Shown here: piece after piece, positions 1 to 6,932 of the stretch
Position numbering within the stretch: the stretch's first letter is position 1
How the letters are laid out: each line of letters opens with the position of its first letter
Assembly (NCBI GenBank): GCA_021738105.1
Contig: JAIPCS010000087.1
Location: forward strand, 1-13,499
DNA length: 13,499 bases
Source of the DNA: Sulfuritalea sp.
GTDB taxonomy: Bacteria > Pseudomonadota > Gammaproteobacteria > Burkholderiales > Rhodocyclaceae
Direction: 5' to 3'
Position numbers and translations under genes: made by a program
The notes under the pieces: model-generated
The model's input: the letters and a program-made list of their open reading frames with translations, nothing else
Databases searched by the model: none
What the model was told of the DNA's origin: nothing

Positions 1-436
1 GCATTTCCTGAAAATCCTGAGCTCCCGCCTGTGGATAAGTGCTGGCACCGAAGTTGTAGGCCATGGGCGACGTCTTGCCGCCGACAAATAACGCCTTGCG
101 CGCATCCAGCCACTTGTCTCCGGTACTGGCTATATCGGCCACCCAGAATTTTGTTTCGTCGTTGTTCAGCCAGGTATAATCCTTGGCCTTGTCACGTATC
201 CAGACAACAGCACAACCGATGTCATCAAACTTGAAAGCAATGTTCTTCGCACCACCGCGCAGTTGGGCGGCGAAACGTCGATCAGATATCACCATGCTGC
301 AGCGCGTACAGGTATCTCGATCCCACTTGATCTCGACCATGCCTTCGGGCCACACACCCTTCTGACCGCAGGCAGACAAGGCCGCCGCCAGCGGCGTCAA
401 CGCCAATCCGGCGCAGATGAAGCGGCGTCTGTTCAT
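1..436 (-). CDS. nosL: NosL, copper-binding outer/periplasmic lipoprotein (3' end cut by window)
   Basis: NosL is a periplasmic lipoprotein that binds Cu(I) and delivers copper for NosZ metal-centre assembly. The visible 145 residues start with an arginine-rich N-terminus (MNRRRF) and a hydrophobic stretch ending in a lipobox, LSAC, whose Cys23 would carry the lipid. The family copper motif follows as CTRCSM (Cys43, Cys46, Met48), then ISDRRFAAQ, typical of NosL. The ATG overlaps the nosF stop as TGATG, so the two are translationally coupled. The reading frame is open to the window edge, so the last few tens of residues expected for a NosL are missing. The call rests on the lipobox, the CxxCxM motif and the position after nosF. 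Confidence 0.9.
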   Translation of the reverse strand, partial: MNRRRFICAGLALTPLAAALSACGQKGVWPEGMVEIKWDRDTCTRCSMVISDRRFAAQLRGGAKNIAFKFDDIGCAVVWIRDKAKDYTWLNNDETKFWVADIASTGDKWLDARKALFVGGKTSPMAYNFGASTYPQAGAQDFQEM

Positions 437-1362
437 CAATTTGCTGTCACCGAACCGCGAAGTGGTTTTTTCTTTGAATAAGCTCCATCGGACGGGCGAT
501 TGCTCGCGAGATCAGCTTCAGCCAGAGCGAAATCGCTGATCAGTGCGACGTAACGCGATGCCATGCCCATGAAACGTAAACGATCGGGTCCGGGTACATC
601 ACCTTCCCATTCCAGCCCTTCGCCAAGATCACGAAAGTTCCAGAGCTTCATCGCTTTGGCAAAGGCAGCCTCGTTGCGCTTTATTGAAATGCGACAGGCG
701 AAACGACCGGAAAGCGAAACATCGTCGGCGACGCGATCGTCCAATACGATTTTGCCCATGTCCATTTCGATCACCCGATTCACCAACGCCGACACCTCGT
801 TCAATCGATGACTGGAAATCAGCATGGTGACATCCTCCTGCCGTTCGGACAGAAGGTCGAAAAATATCTTGCGCGCCTCGGGGTCAAGGTTGGCGGCTGG
901 CTCGTCCATCACAAGAACTTTAGCGTCACGCCCCAACGCAATCGCGATCAAGAGCTTCTGCTTCATGCCACCAGACAGCTTGACAAAGGGCCGTGTCAGA
1001 ATGGGCGCGAGGTCAAGGCCCAAGCGCTGGGCCAACTGATGAATACGTGCCGGCTCGGTACCGCACAGTGCTGCAGAAAAATCTATCAGTTGCGCTACCG
1101 GCATTTTCAGCGGTGGAGGTTGCTGAGGTACAAAGCCGATGGAACCGAGCACGGCGGTACGTTCTTTTCGCGGATCGCGACCATTGATGCTCACTTCGCC
1201 ATCAAATGTGTACTCGCCCAACAAGCAGCGGATCAGCGTGGTCTTGCCTGCACCATTGGATCCGATCAATGCGACGCGCTCGGCGAGGCCGATCTCGAGG
1301 TTGATATCGTCTAGTACGCGCGTCTTGCGAAAACTTTTTGCCAGTTTTGAGAAACGGATCAT
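436..1362 (-). CDS. nosF: NosF, ABC transporter ATPase of the NosDFY system
   Basis: This is a cytoplasmic ABC ATPase of 308 residues. In known nos systems NosF pairs with the membrane protein NosY and the periplasmic NosD to support CuZ (copper-sulfur) centre assembly in NosZ. All ATPase motifs are intact: Walker A GSNGAGKT at residues 34-41, Q-loop glutamine near 80-81, signature LSGGMKQ at 129-135, Walker B VLVMDEP at 149-155, and switch histidine His185. It lies 32 bases after nosH and ends by overlapping the nosL start. No convincing Shine-Dalgarno sequence precedes the ATG; the bases before it are T/A-rich. nosY, usually next to nosF, is not between nosF and nosL here and may lie beyond nosL, outside the window. 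Confidence 0.93.
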   Translation of the reverse strand: MIRFSKLAKSFRKTRVLDDINLEIGLAERVALIGSNGAGKTTLIRCLLGEYTFDGEVSINGRDPRKERTAVLGSIGFVPQQPPPLKMPVAQLIDFSAALCGTEPARIHQLAQRLGLDLAPILTRPFVKLSGGMKQKLLIAIALGRDAKVLVMDEPAANLDPEARKIFFDLLSERQEDVTMLISSHRLNEVSALVNRVIEMDMGKIVLDDRVADDVSLSGRFACRISIKRNEAAFAKAMKLWNFRDLGEGLEWEGDVPGPDRLRFMGMASRYVALISDFALAEADLASNRPSDGAYSKKKPLRGSVTAN

Positions 1363-1394
1363 GATTTAAAAACCGTAGGCACCGAGTTTGTGAA

Positions 1395-2375
1395 TTAAAG
1401 CAAACCAGACAGACCCTTGACGTCAAACGTGAGCGATCCCGTCGGGCAGGTATCCACACACAAACCGCAGCGGGTGCAATCAGGGCCAATCGGAATCTCC
1501 GTATCCACGGCTCGCCCCTTTATAACTGTGTCCAGCACATGAGGAACAAGGCATACCTTGCGACAGTCTCCTTCATGGAAACATCCATCCAGCTTGTACT
1601 TGATACGTAGCGGAGAGAAGATGCCGACGACACCGTAGGTGAGTCCTATCGGGCAGGCATACCGGCACCAGGCGCGACGCGAAAAAAATACCTCGAAAAC
1701 CAGCAAGGCCAGCACCCACAGCAAGGCCAGTCCCGGCCCGTATATCAGTGCCCGCGAGACGATACCCGTCGGTGAAATTGCTTCAAATACCGTGTAGCCG
1801 GTGGCCAAAGCAAGCACAGCAAAGACAATCCAGGACAGACTGCGCAAGCGACGATCCATATTCTGGTCGGTCACTAGCTTTTTCTTGACCAGATAGAGAT
1901 GAATTTTCTCGGCAAACTCGGCAAGGAGATGGTATGGACATACCCAGGAACAGAACGTTCGGCCACCCAACAGCAACCAGAGGACAAAGACTGTGGCGGT
2001 GCCAATCACCAGATTGACGATGATGTGCTTGTGGGCCAACATCACCTGCAATGCCGAGTTGAGGTCGATCAGGTGAAAACCGACGAAGCGCGAAGCGGTC
2101 AAGGCCCCTTCAAGAATCTGGATATCGAACCAGAATGAAAAAGTAAACATCAGATTCGCGATAATCAACACGGCCCAGCGCCGATTGCGCCACTTGTGTA
2201 CTTTTTGCGCACGCTCGTGCGCAACAATTGCTGCCTGCAGCCTCTCCTTGTTTGTAGCCCTCTTGATCACGTGAATCTTCTGGGCGCGTTCGGTAATCTC
2301 AACAGGTTTTTTTGCTTCGCGACCAAACATAACCGCAATCTGATCGAAGAATCGGCGGGCGAGAATCGTGTTCAT
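1395..2375 (-). CDS. nosH: NosH, NapH-like membrane iron-sulfur protein
   Basis: NosH is a polytopic membrane ferredoxin related to NapH, thought to take electrons from the quinol pool with NosG and pass them towards periplasmic cytochromes and NosZ. Using the ATG at 2375 (326 residues), about four hydrophobic segments are seen, near 67-88, 118-138, 180-200 and 212-231. The two NapH-type CxxxCP motifs are Cys142/Cys146 and Cys237/Cys241. The C-terminal cytoplasmic part has a complete [4Fe-4S] motif (Cys300, 303, 306, 310, CTRCGLCVDTCP) preceded by a looser one (Cys265, 271, 275). An in-frame GTG at 2384 would add three residues, but I prefer the ATG: it forms an ATGA overlap with the nosG stop and has GAGG about ten bases upstream. 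Confidence 0.9.
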   Translation of the reverse strand: MNTILARRFFDQIAVMFGREAKKPVEITERAQKIHVIKRATNKERLQAAIVAHERAQKVHKWRNRRWAVLIIANLMFTFSFWFDIQILEGALTASRFVGFHLIDLNSALQVMLAHKHIIVNLVIGTATVFVLWLLLGGRTFCSWVCPYHLLAEFAEKIHLYLVKKKLVTDQNMDRRLRSLSWIVFAVLALATGYTVFEAISPTGIVSRALIYGPGLALLWVLALLVFEVFFSRRAWCRYACPIGLTYGVVGIFSPLRIKYKLDGCFHEGDCRKVCLVPHVLDTVIKGRAVDTEIPIGPDCTRCGLCVDTCPTGSLTFDVKGLSGLL

Positions 2376-3223
2376 GTATTCCACACCTCGCGCGCGTCAA
2401 TTACGATGCAGGTCGGCTCGACGGGACAGATCATTTCACAGACACCGCAACCAACACAGGGTTCATGTACCACAGGTGATTTACGCTTCGAGCCATCCGG
2501 CGCAAACACTGTTTCGATGGAAATTGCACCCTTGACCGGACACTCGCGTACGCACAGGTCGCATTCAGCAAGATCGTAGGGATGTTCGCTTATGCGGATC
2601 GGTTTCCATCGATCGACCTCCATGTAGCGCAGCTCGCCCCTAAACGAGGGGCCTCTCGCCTGCCCCTTGAATCCCTTGCCCTGAATGGCCAGGCAGGCCT
2701 CAGGTCGTGTCAGGCGCGCGACACCGATACGCTCGGTAAGGTTGAGTGTCGGTTCGGGGTCTTTCTCCTTGGCTTTGAGAATCGGTTTGCTGGCCAAGGC
2801 TGCCCCTTTGCGCACACCTAGAAAAACTGGCTTCTTGTACGACAGCGATCCCGTCGGACAGGCAAGAATGCACTGTACGGCATCGCAAGAGAAATCACAG
2901 GCCTGCTCGCGCGCGTCTATGTAGGGTACGCCGACTCCAATGCCGTCGACCAGATCGGCCAGCTTGATAGCCTGCACCGGACAGACTTGAACGCATTGAC
3001 CACACTTGATGCAGGAGGACAGAAAGTCCTTTTCATCCAATGCTCCGGGTGGGCGCAGACGCTTCGTCCGCGCGTAAACCAGTGGCAGGAATCCGGACAG
3101 TGCGGCACCCATGACTCCACCAGTCAGCAGGAAAGTGCGAAGCCAGCGGCGGCGCGACTGTTGAAGGCGCTCTCGTGATAAAGGAGGAGGTGTCTCCTTG
3201 TCGCGTGTTTTCGGTTCAGTCAT
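2372..3223 (-). CDS. nosG: NosG, NapG-like periplasmic ferredoxin with four [4Fe-4S] clusters
   Basis: This 283-residue protein is a NapG-type ferredoxin, a proposed partner of NosH in moving electrons from quinol to the periplasm. A twin-arginine-like signal (SRRRWLRTFLL, from residue 23) precedes a hydrophobic segment to about residue 50, so folded export with its clusters is expected. Cysteine groups are 71/74/77/81, 109/113/118/122, 221/224/228 and 256/259/262/266. The third group has only three cysteines in place; Cys177, in the NapG-like context EACLAIQG, is the likely fourth ligand, separated by an insertion of about 40 residues. The start overlaps the nosD stop (ATGA) and the stop overlaps the nosH start, so nosD-nosG-nosH are translationally coupled. 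Confidence 0.91.
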   Translation of the reverse strand: MTEPKTRDKETPPPLSRERLQQSRRRWLRTFLLTGGVMGAALSGFLPLVYARTKRLRPPGALDEKDFLSSCIKCGQCVQVCPVQAIKLADLVDGIGVGVPYIDAREQACDFSCDAVQCILACPTGSLSYKKPVFLGVRKGAALASKPILKAKEKDPEPTLNLTERIGVARLTRPEACLAIQGKGFKGQARGPSFRGELRYMEVDRWKPIRISEHPYDLAECDLCVRECPVKGAISIETVFAPDGSKRKSPVVHEPCVGCGVCEMICPVEPTCIVIDAREVWNT

Positions 3224-4611
3224 CCTGCAACCCTGTTTCCAATTATTCCTGGCTTGATAAAGCGCGGCACATCATCTTTCAGTGTTCTTTCCGGGGATGA
3301 AAAAGGCGCCAGTCGCTCGAGAAAATCCAGCAATTCCATCACCGGTGCCGTCTTGAAGAAACGCGCCGGGGGCATTTCAATCCATATCTGATCTGCATAG
3401 GCATAAAGCTCGTAGGGGGTGTCCCCGACACCATTTCCATCGCGGTCAAAACCTTGATAATCATCCCAGAAATTGCCGCGCCATTCGTTGAGACCGGAAA
3501 CACCGCGACCATCCTGTACTACGTTGGTTAAATTTCCTTCAAATACATTATCGGTGACGACATTTCCGCCTAACTCGCTACTCAACTTTACCGCGATTCC
3601 GTTATAGGCGAAGCGATTGTTGCGCACCCAAATTTTGCTGTCTGGCTGAAATGGCGAAAGATCCGACCCGATACCAATAGCGCAGTAGACAATTTCGTTC
3701 CCTTCCACAATCGCATTGCTCGATTCCTTGAAACCAATGGCCATACCGGCTGCCCCTGTTGCATGGGAAATCAAGTTGTTGCGAGTCACTCCGCCTTCGG
3801 TATACATGAAATAGATACCCACCGAGTTGTCGTAAAACCGATTGTCTTCCACCAAATTATTTTTAGCGAACATGAAATGGATCGAGTAACGACTCCGTTT
3901 GCCAATGTTTGCACGATAGACATTGTCATTTGAGTACCATGCAACGTTGTCTCGTGAATCAACAACTTCGTTTCCTTCAATCAGGTTACGGTTGCTGTAC
4001 CAAAGACGCAGCCCATCCCCCCGAATACCCAATTCGCGATTCTTGGAACTGATCTTGTTGAATTTCACCTGATTGCTGTTCGACTGCTTAAGATCGATCC
4101 CAAACAGACAATTGTCGATCACCAGATTCTCGATGATATTTTGATCTCCGCGAACGTCCAGACAGGAGTCGTCCGTATCGTGCGAATCACCTGAACCGGT
4201 CAAATGCAGGCCGCGCAGCGTCGCACCGCTGGTCTGCAGCGAAAACACTGTACCTTTGTCGCCGGAATCAATCGTAACCTTTCCACCACCCTCGATGATC
4301 AATGGCTTGGTCATCACTACGGGACCGGAATACGCACCTGGCGACGGCCGCAAGATCGATCCAGCGGGTGCCGCATCCACCAGCGCCTGAAACGGCTGCA
4401 AACCGTGGATGCGCTTGTCGCGCTGGTAGAGCGGGAATGTCGGTTTGGGACGATCGACGCCGACTCTGGGTGCAGTTGAGAGATCGGCGGCGGCTCCGAA
4501 CTTCAGCTCTCTATCGTCAGTTTCCTCGGGATCGAGTGGCCGCGCAATGAGTAGCGAAGATGCCCCGAGCAGCATGACCGGCAGCAACACCAGCCAGCGT
4601 TGCAGATTCAT
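3220..4611 (-). CDS. nosD: NosD, periplasmic parallel beta-helix protein for copper-site maturation
   Basis: NosD is a periplasmic protein needed for maturation of the NosZ copper-sulfur centre and works with the NosFY transporter. The ATG at 4611 gives 463 residues beginning with a clear Sec signal peptide (short basic start, hydrophobic core to about residue 22). The body is a series of Asn/Gly-rich beta-helix (CASH/PbH1) turns with repeated units of the form N-x-IEGN, NLVEDN and AIVEGN. It ends with the family C-terminal signature DGNGVGDTPYELYAYAD and a Pro-rich tail. An in-frame GTG at 4638 would overlap nosB by 20 bases and put nine charged or polar residues before the signal peptide, so I favour the ATG, although neither has a strong ribosome binding site. 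Confidence 0.9.
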   Translation of the reverse strand: MNLQRWLVLLPVMLLGASSLLIARPLDPEETDDRELKFGAAADLSTAPRVGVDRPKPTFPLYQRDKRIHGLQPFQALVDAAPAGSILRPSPGAYSGPVVMTKPLIIEGGGKVTIDSGDKGTVFSLQTSGATLRGLHLTGSGDSHDTDDSCLDVRGDQNIIENLVIDNCLFGIDLKQSNSNQVKFNKISSKNRELGIRGDGLRLWYSNRNLIEGNEVVDSRDNVAWYSNDNVYRANIGKRSRYSIHFMFAKNNLVEDNRFYDNSVGIYFMYTEGGVTRNNLISHATGAAGMAIGFKESSNAIVEGNEIVYCAIGIGSDLSPFQPDSKIWVRNNRFAYNGIAVKLSSELGGNVVTDNVFEGNLTNVVQDGRGVSGLNEWRGNFWDDYQGFDRDGNGVGDTPYELYAYADQIWIEMPPARFFKTAPVMELLDFLERLAPFSSPERTLKDDVPRFIKPGIIGNRVAG

Positions 4612-4618
4612 GAGTGTT

Positions 4619-5602
4619 TCAACCCGTTGATGAATCACGCATCTGCCTGCGGCGCAGCAGCAAAGCCAACATCAGACAGCCGAACATGATCAGCAACAGC
4701 GCATAGCCCCAGTAGGGGTAGGAAAAGGTTGAAAACTGCGCCACTTTGCCTTCGCCAAACACTGTTGGCATGAAGGGTTTGACGGTAAAAGCGCCCCAGG
4801 GGTGCATGTTGTGCCCGAAGAACCAAAGCCAGCCAGCGTAGTCAATGACAAAAAACAACGGTAGCAGCGCGGGTACCAGTGCCAGCAACAAGGAAAATTT
4901 TGGAATTTTCCAGACACCCAACACGATGATCGTCATCGCTACAACCATTCCACCCATCGATACCTTGGTTGCCAATATCAAATTGGCCTTCCAGCGGTCC
5001 AGCACATCAGGCTGATTAAAGAAGGTACTTGCCTCATGGTAGTAATGCGCAGCGAAGACGTCCAACTGCCCCAAGACGATTTGATCGACTACCATCCAAA
5101 CGGTCACCCCTGTGAAACCGGCAATCAGAATTGCCAGTTGGGTCTTTCGTTGCGTCGCCATGAACGCCAGCAGCATGACGGCGAACCAACCGAAGATGAA
5201 TTTCGACAAGCGAAGTTCCACCGGAGAACCCGTGTCGATCGGGTACATCCCCACATAATGGTTGATGGTGTTCATTTCGTGCACGCAATCAAGGCTCTTG
5301 GCATCCTTGTTCACGTCCTTGTCCTTGTCCAGAATAGGGTTGTAGCGCTCCGAGCCCTCACCCATGTCGGCCTGCATGGTTTCGTTACCCATTTGCGTGC
5401 CTTTCCCAATGGCCGTGCATCCGTTAAATACGCCGTTGAAATGGAAATGGATTCGAATACCATCAGGAAACGCATCTTTTGGGTAGTTCGGTGCGGTCAG
5501 CGATACCCACCAGATCGGTGCGAAATAGGCAACTATCAGGGCCACCAGCGCAACGGAGGTCAAGCCGGTGATCAACAAATTCTGTTTTTTTTGGTCTGGC
5601 AT
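4619..5602 (-). CDS. nosB: NosB, polytopic membrane protein typical of clade II nos clusters
   Basis: NosB is a membrane protein of unsettled biochemical role found almost only with clade II nosZ. The 327 residues show an N-terminal membrane segment (about 10-30), then a roughly 100-residue periplasmic-looking loop with IHFHFNG, two cysteines (Cys62, Cys106) and several methionines. Further hydrophobic segments follow at about 133-150, 155-178, 208-230, 234-262 and 298-317. The loop also holds a very Lys/Asp-rich stretch (DKDKDVNKDAK, about 92-102). The call rests on topology, size and location directly upstream of nosD. The start is preceded by a weak AGAGAA ribosome binding site. nosD follows after 7 bases. 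Confidence 0.82.
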   Translation of the reverse strand: MPDQKKQNLLITGLTSVALVALIVAYFAPIWWVSLTAPNYPKDAFPDGIRIHFHFNGVFNGCTAIGKGTQMGNETMQADMGEGSERYNPILDKDKDVNKDAKSLDCVHEMNTINHYVGMYPIDTGSPVELRLSKFIFGWFAVMLLAFMATQRKTQLAILIAGFTGVTVWMVVDQIVLGQLDVFAAHYYHEASTFFNQPDVLDRWKANLILATKVSMGGMVVAMTIIVLGVWKIPKFSLLLALVPALLPLFFVIDYAGWLWFFGHNMHPWGAFTVKPFMPTVFGEGKVAQFSTFSYPYWGYALLLIMFGCLMLALLLRRRQMRDSSTG

Positions 5603-5635
5603 CTTGTTCTCTGTTTACAGGGGTGAAGCCGACCG

Positions 5636-5676
5636 GGAGTGCCCCCCAGGCTGGCATGAGCCAGTTGGGGCACCCC
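5636..5676 (-). other. Strong intercistronic hairpin between the diheme cytochrome gene and nosB
   Basis: Read on the minus strand, GGGGTG/CCCCA pair with TGGGG/CACTCC, and an inner CTGGC-TCAT-GCCAG stem-loop sits on top. There is one G-T wobble and there are small bulges. No T-run follows on either strand, so it does not look like a standard intrinsic terminator. It fills most of the 92-base gap and could act as an mRNA stabiliser, processing site or partial attenuator separating a highly expressed cytochrome from the assembly genes. The structure is seen directly; the role is inferred. Confidence 0.6.
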
Positions 5677-5694
5677 GGATAAATCACTTGCTAC

Positions 5695-6423
5695 TTATTT
5701 CTTGCCCTTGGGCTTGCACATGGAGCCCGGCATCTTCAAGCTCGCCTGATAGGCCGATATGGCCACCAGTTGCTTGTTGTCATACTTCTTGATGATCTTG
5801 ACCATGTCAGGATTGGCATTGCGACGATGCCCGTCACGAATCTCCGTCATTTGGCGCAACAAATACTTGTAATGCTGGCCAGCAAGCACGGGATAAAATT
5901 TTTCTTTGACGCCTTCGCCGTTTGCCTTATGGCATTCTATGCATTCCTTCTCGTACATTTTCTTACCTTCCGAGACCTGTATAGCAGCGTCCGGGCCTTC
6001 GTACTTACCATGATCCAGGGGAATGCAAAGCTTCTCGATATAAGCCGCGACGTTAGCTAGCTCCTGCGCATCGATCAACTCTTTGGCGAAGGGATACATG
6101 GTCGGATTGTCACGCAGACCGGCACGAATATCGGCCATCTGTTTGATCAGTACCGTGGTGTGCTGGCCAGCGAGTTGCGGGAACGTGCCATCCGGACGCC
6201 CCGCACCTGATGGCAGGTGACAAGCACCGCAAACCTCGTAGCCATCACGGCCTTCTGTCGGGTCACCTTTGAGTTTTAGCGCCGCGCTCTGCTCGCCCCC
6301 TTCGGCATTCCATTTGTAGTCCTTGGATTCGATGCCGGCCTGCTTCTTGGCCGGAGGACCACCCGCCAGCGCAAACGCCGGAATCAGCGCAATGGAAAGC
6401 GCCAGTGTCAGTGCCTTGTACAT
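5695..6423 (-). CDS. Periplasmic diheme c-type cytochrome (c4-like), probable electron donor to NosZ
   Basis: This 242-residue protein has a Sec signal peptide (cleavage likely after AFALA, residue 20) and two cytochrome c domains. Heme sites are CGACH (Cys65-His69) and CIECH (Cys161-His165). The matching distal ligands are probably Met109 (NPTMYPFA) and Met207 (NPDMVKII). The two halves share the pattern FPQLAGQH / YPVLAGQH followed by a helix, which shows tandem duplication as in cytochrome c4. Clade II clusters commonly carry cytochromes linking NosG/NosH to NosZ, so electron transfer to NosZ is the inferred role. A good ribosome binding site (GAGG, eight bases upstream) supports the ATG. 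An FNR-type box at 6487-6500 suggests it heads its own transcription unit. Confidence 0.88.
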   Translation of the reverse strand: MYKALTLALSIALIPAFALAGGPPAKKQAGIESKDYKWNAEGGEQSAALKLKGDPTEGRDGYEVCGACHLPSGAGRPDGTFPQLAGQHTTVLIKQMADIRAGLRDNPTMYPFAKELIDAQELANVAAYIEKLCIPLDHGKYEGPDAAIQVSEGKKMYEKECIECHKANGEGVKEKFYPVLAGQHYKYLLRQMTEIRDGHRRNANPDMVKIIKKYDNKQLVAISAYQASLKMPGSMCKPKGKK

Positions 6424-6463
6424 AGTTGTTTCCTCATCAGTGTGTCAGGATTAGTAAATGATG
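6424..6463 (-). promoter_or_regulatory. Candidate class II FNR-dependent promoter -10 and leader of the diheme cytochrome gene
   Basis: On the minus strand CATCAT (6463-6458) is a four-of-six match to a -10 element. It lies 23 bases beyond the FNR-type box, close to the spacing of class II FNR promoters with the box at -41.5. The predicted start near 6451 would give a leader of about 28 bases that ends with the GAGG ribosome binding site. The placement is inferred from spacing only. Confidence 0.45.
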
Positions 6464-6486
6464 CCACGCTAGTACATTAGCGTTCA

Positions 6487-6500
6487 TTGATATTCGTCAA
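6487..6500 (-). promoter_or_regulatory. FNR/DNR/NNR-type binding site upstream of the diheme cytochrome gene
   Basis: The minus-strand sequence TTGACGAATATCAA matches the Crp/FNR-family half sites TTGAC/T and ATCAA with the standard four-base spacer. It lies 64 bases upstream of the start codon with a suitably spaced -10-like element. The site fits FNR/ANR (oxygen) or DNR/NNR (NO) regulators, which share this box, and would switch on the downstream cytochrome-nosBDGHFL genes without oxygen. Confidence 0.75.
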
Positions 6501-6547
6501 CTGAACGGAATTGCCAGCCTTATGATCTTAAGGAAGCTTAAGCGCTT

Positions 6548-6856
6548 CTACTTGATCTCGGAAAGATACTTGGCCAATTCGGCGATTTCTGCATCGCTAA
6601 CCAGATGCATGACGCCTTTCATCGCAGCAGAATTACCGTTTGAGCGCTTACCGCTCTTGATGTCCTTCATCTGGTTCTCGGCATACTTTGCGTTCTGCCC
6701 GGCCAGTTTCGGATACTCAGGCGTCAGCGGTTTCTTGGCATCCTTGCCGTGACAGGCGATACAGGTCTTTTCCATATACAGCGCCTTGCCATCGGCCAAC
6801 GCTGGGGCTGCAAATGCAGAGACTGCAATAGCAGCAAGAATCAATTTAAGCTTCAT
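6548..6856 (-). CDS. Small periplasmic monoheme c-type cytochrome (c553/class I-like)
   Basis: This 102-residue protein begins with a Sec signal peptide (cleavage likely after PALA, residue 21), leaving about 81 residues, a normal size for a small class I cytochrome. The heme site is CIACH (Cys32-His36). The distal methionine is Met79 or Met83, in the segment AAMKGVMHLVSD, followed by the usual C-terminal helix AEIAELAKYLS. It sits just after nosZ, behind an intrinsic terminator, and has an AAAGAGA-type ribosome binding site. Its place in the cluster parallels the NosC cytochromes of other clade II systems, so donating electrons to NosZ is the inferred role. I assign no nosC number because orthology cannot be shown here. 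Confidence 0.87.
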   Translation of the reverse strand: MKLKLILAAIAVSAFAAPALADGKALYMEKTCIACHGKDAKKPLTPEYPKLAGQNAKYAENQMKDIKSGKRSNGNSAAMKGVMHLVSDAEIAELAKYLSEIK

Positions 6857-6870
6857 GGTTATCTCTTTCT

Positions 6871-6905
6871 AAAAGAAAACGGGGGGCAGATTATATCTGC
6901 CCCCC
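6871..6905 (-). terminator. Intrinsic terminator/attenuator directly after nosZ
   Basis: On the minus strand an eleven-base perfect stem GGGGGGCAGAT / ATCTGCCCCCC with a three-base ATA loop (6905-6881) is followed by GTTTTCTTTT (6880-6871). This is a textbook Rho-independent terminator. It lies 28 bases after the nosZ stop and 15 bases before the small cytochrome start, inside a run of same-strand genes. It probably acts as a partial terminator that keeps nosZ mRNA in excess and stabilises its 3' end. Confidence 0.9.
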
Positions 6906-6932
6906 AGGTCTTGCCTTGGTTTAGTTCAAGCG

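Noticed and set aside
808..1314. 168-codon open frame on the plus strand opposite nosF
   Set aside because: It lies wholly over the intact NosF ATPase on the other strand and has no domain of its own.
6516..6545. CTTAAG/CCTTA...TAAGG palindromes after the small cytochrome gene
   Set aside because: The stems are only five to six base pairs and AT-rich with no T-run, too weak to call a terminator.
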